From the NCBI GenBank assembly GCA_027858865.1, contig JAQIBW010000114.1, positions 1 through 6,203 on the forward strand: 6,203 bases of DNA. The letters run 5' to 3'. The notes below the pieces were generated by a model. The model worked only from the letters and a program-made list of their open reading frames with translations, was not told the origin of the DNA and made no database searches. This DNA comes from Sulfurimonas sp. Its GTDB lineage: Bacteria; Campylobacterota; Campylobacteria; Campylobacterales; Sulfurimonadaceae. The translations under genes and the position numbers were made by a program. Positions 5,032 through 6,203 of the stretch are shown here, in pieces (position 1 is the first letter of the stretch; the number at the start of each line of letters is the position of its first letter).

Positions 5032-6159
5032 TTATATCTCTTTTTTTTCTAATGCTGTTTTAAAATAGGTCTCATTATATACCCTTGATGCAGTTCCAGC
5101 GTATTCTAATCTTCCCATACGGTGCAATATAAGCTCTATTGAATTTACAACCCAAATAGACTCATATGGCTCAATTAATCCCATTTGATTTATACGGAAA
5201 ATTTTACCCTTTAAATGGTCTTGACCACCAGCTACATTTACACCATATTCTTCTTTTAAAGCTGAACGTATTTTTGAAGCATCTGCGTCATCAATAGTCG
5301 TCATACTTTTTGCAGGAGCTGATGGATATATATGTAAACCTATCGCTTCAAGAGCTGCTTGTGTAGCTTTGGCACGTCTAGCAGTATTACAATATAACAC
5401 ACCTATCCCACCCTGCTTTTCAATAGTTTCTAAAACTTCCAAAAGACCGATGATTAGAGTAGTTGCTGCGGTAAATGCAGTAGTGTTTTTTCTTTGAGAT
5501 TTAATCTCAGATGCAAGATTCAGATAATAACCTTTACCACTTCCAATTTTTTGGATTCCTGAGTTGCTTAGACCAAGGATAGAAAGACCAGGAGGAAGCA
5601 TAAGTGCTTTTTGACTCCCTGCTATCAGACAGTCGATATTTGTTACATCTATTCTCTCAACACCAACAGCCGTAATACCGTCGGCGATAATCATAATGTT
5701 TGGGTTTATCTCTTTTACAGCCTTCGCAAGCTCTTCAACTGGATGGCGTAAACCACCTGCAGATTCACTGATTTGAACAGCAATTGCGTCGATATCACTG
5801 TTAGCTTTAACCGCTTCAACAATGGACTCAACACTAACAGGTGTATCCCACTCATTTTTAATCTCTACATTTTTCAGACCGTGAGCCGTAGCAATCTTGC
5901 CAAATCTCTCACCAAACTTACCAGAGTTAACATTTAAAAGCGTGTTGTGACAAAGATTAGTAACTGCCGCTTCCATAGCGCCTGTTCCACTAGATGCAAG
6001 CATAATCACTTCATCACTGTTAAAAAGATTAAAAAGATGTTTTCTTGTTTTTTCAAAAATTGCTTCAAATTCTGGAGTACGGTGATGCATAGTCTCATCA
6101 CTCATTGCATTACGAACATTTTGAGGTACCGGAGTTGGGCCAGGTGTAAAAAGTAACAT
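5032..6159 (-). CDS. Class V PLP-dependent aminotransferase (alanine/serine-glyoxylate aminotransferase-like)
   Basis: 375-residue cytosolic enzyme of the fold-type I, class V aminotransferase family, which moves an amino group between small amino acids (alanine or serine) and 2-oxo acids such as glyoxylate or pyruvate using pyridoxal phosphate. Seen in the sequence: the N-terminal FTPGPTPVP substrate loop (residues 4-12), the HHRTPEF motif (25-31), the cofactor phosphate loop SSGTGAMEA (56-64), ISESAGG (130-136), D160 in IIADGITAVG (pairs with the pyridine nitrogen), the Schiff-base lysine K184 in AGSQKALMLPPG, and R322 in FRINQMG (canonical FRIGHMG, carboxylate binding). Length is normal for the family, so it looks intact. 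ATG at 6159 follows an AGGAA ribosome-binding site 7 nt upstream. The exact substrate cannot be read from sequence; serine-glyoxylate, alanine-glyoxylate or a phosphoserine-type activity are all possible. The stop codon abuts the start of the next gene (HisZ), so the two are probably cotranscribed and translationally coupled. Confidence 0.93.
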   Translation of the reverse strand: MLLFTPGPTPVPQNVRNAMSDETMHHRTPEFEAIFEKTRKHLFNLFNSDEVIMLASSGTGAMEAAVTNLCHNTLLNVNSGKFGERFGKIATAHGLKNVEIKNEWDTPVSVESIVEAVKANSDIDAIAVQISESAGGLRHPVEELAKAVKEINPNIMIIADGITAVGVERIDVTNIDCLIAGSQKALMLPPGLSILGLSNSGIQKIGSGKGYYLNLASEIKSQRKNTTAFTAATTLIIGLLEVLETIEKQGGIGVLYCNTARRAKATQAALEAIGLHIYPSAPAKSMTTIDDADASKIRSALKEEYGVNVAGGQDHLKGKIFRINQMGLIEPYESIWVVNSIELILHRMGRLEYAGTASRVYNETYFKTALEKKEI

Positions 6160-6179
6160 GTAAAATTTCCTAATACGAG

Positions 6180-6185
6180 ATTATA
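6180..6185 (-). promoter_or_regulatory. Possible -10 element upstream of the aminotransferase gene
   Basis: Read on the minus strand this is TATAAT, an exact match to the sigma-70 -10 consensus, lying in an AT-rich leader. A start site about 7 nt downstream would leave a short 5' leader of roughly 14 nt that still contains the AGGAA ribosome-binding site. The expected -35 position falls at or beyond the window edge, so it cannot be judged. Campylobacterota sigma-70 promoters generally have a poorly conserved -35, and AT-rich DNA gives chance matches. This would be the promoter for the aminotransferase-hisZ pair, perhaps extending into purA. Confidence 0.35.
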
Positions 6186-6203
6186 TTTAATAATTTAAAA
6201 TCT

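Noticed and set aside
5947..6156. Plus-strand open frame over the aminotransferase N-terminus
   Set aside because: Antisense to the conserved PLP-binding region; its Cys/Lys-rich translation has no family resemblance.
1..6203. CRISPR arrays, tRNA/rRNA genes, insertion sequences, prophage or defence genes
   Set aside because: No evenly spaced direct repeats, no cloverleaf or rRNA-like sequence and no transposase, integrase or known defence domain on either strand; coding density is filled by ordinary genes.

Overview
This window reads as a chromosomal housekeeping segment of a Campylobacterota (Epsilonproteobacteria) bacterium, most likely Sulfurimonas-like. The evidence is the AT-rich codon usage, the protein signatures and the gene order purA, FliJ-like, MotE-like, DUF507, carA. 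From memory this resembles the Campylobacter jejuni purA-to-carA cluster and the Helicobacter pylori purA/HP0256 neighbourhood. The genus is inferred; no search was run. All seven credible genes lie on the minus strand, so transcription runs from high to low coordinates.

In transcription order, a class V PLP-dependent aminotransferase (6159-5032) is followed with no gap (TAA directly abutting ATG) by a short HisZ-type regulatory subunit of ATP phosphoribosyltransferase (5031-4186). A 100-bp spacer with several small hairpins leads to purA, adenylosuccinate synthetase (4085-2838). A second spacer of 119 bp carries a striking nested inverted repeat. Next come two flagellar-type genes: a FliJ-like coiled-coil protein starting at GTG (2718-2242), and an overlapping exported coiled-coil protein with a C-terminal MgtE_N/MotE-type domain (2300-1788). 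After a 70-bp AT-rich spacer with a possible promoter come a DUF507 protein (1716-1162) and, 2 bp further, carA, the glutaminase subunit of carbamoyl-phosphate synthetase (1159-32). A hairpin begins one base after the carA stop at the window edge.

The metabolic genes share a nitrogen/nucleotide theme. HisZ with HisG opens histidine synthesis, which consumes ATP and PRPP and returns AICAR to purine synthesis; PurA commits IMP to AMP; CarA supplies carbamoyl phosphate for pyrimidines and arginine. The FliJ-like/MotE-like pair is a motility module embedded in this block.

I see no tRNA, rRNA, CRISPR array, insertion sequence, phage gene or toxin-antitoxin pair, and no clear novel system. The points most worth a second look are the nested inverted repeat before fliJ, the hairpin chain before purA, the long fliJ/MotE overlap that hides the second gene's ribosome-binding site, and the unusually short HisZ.
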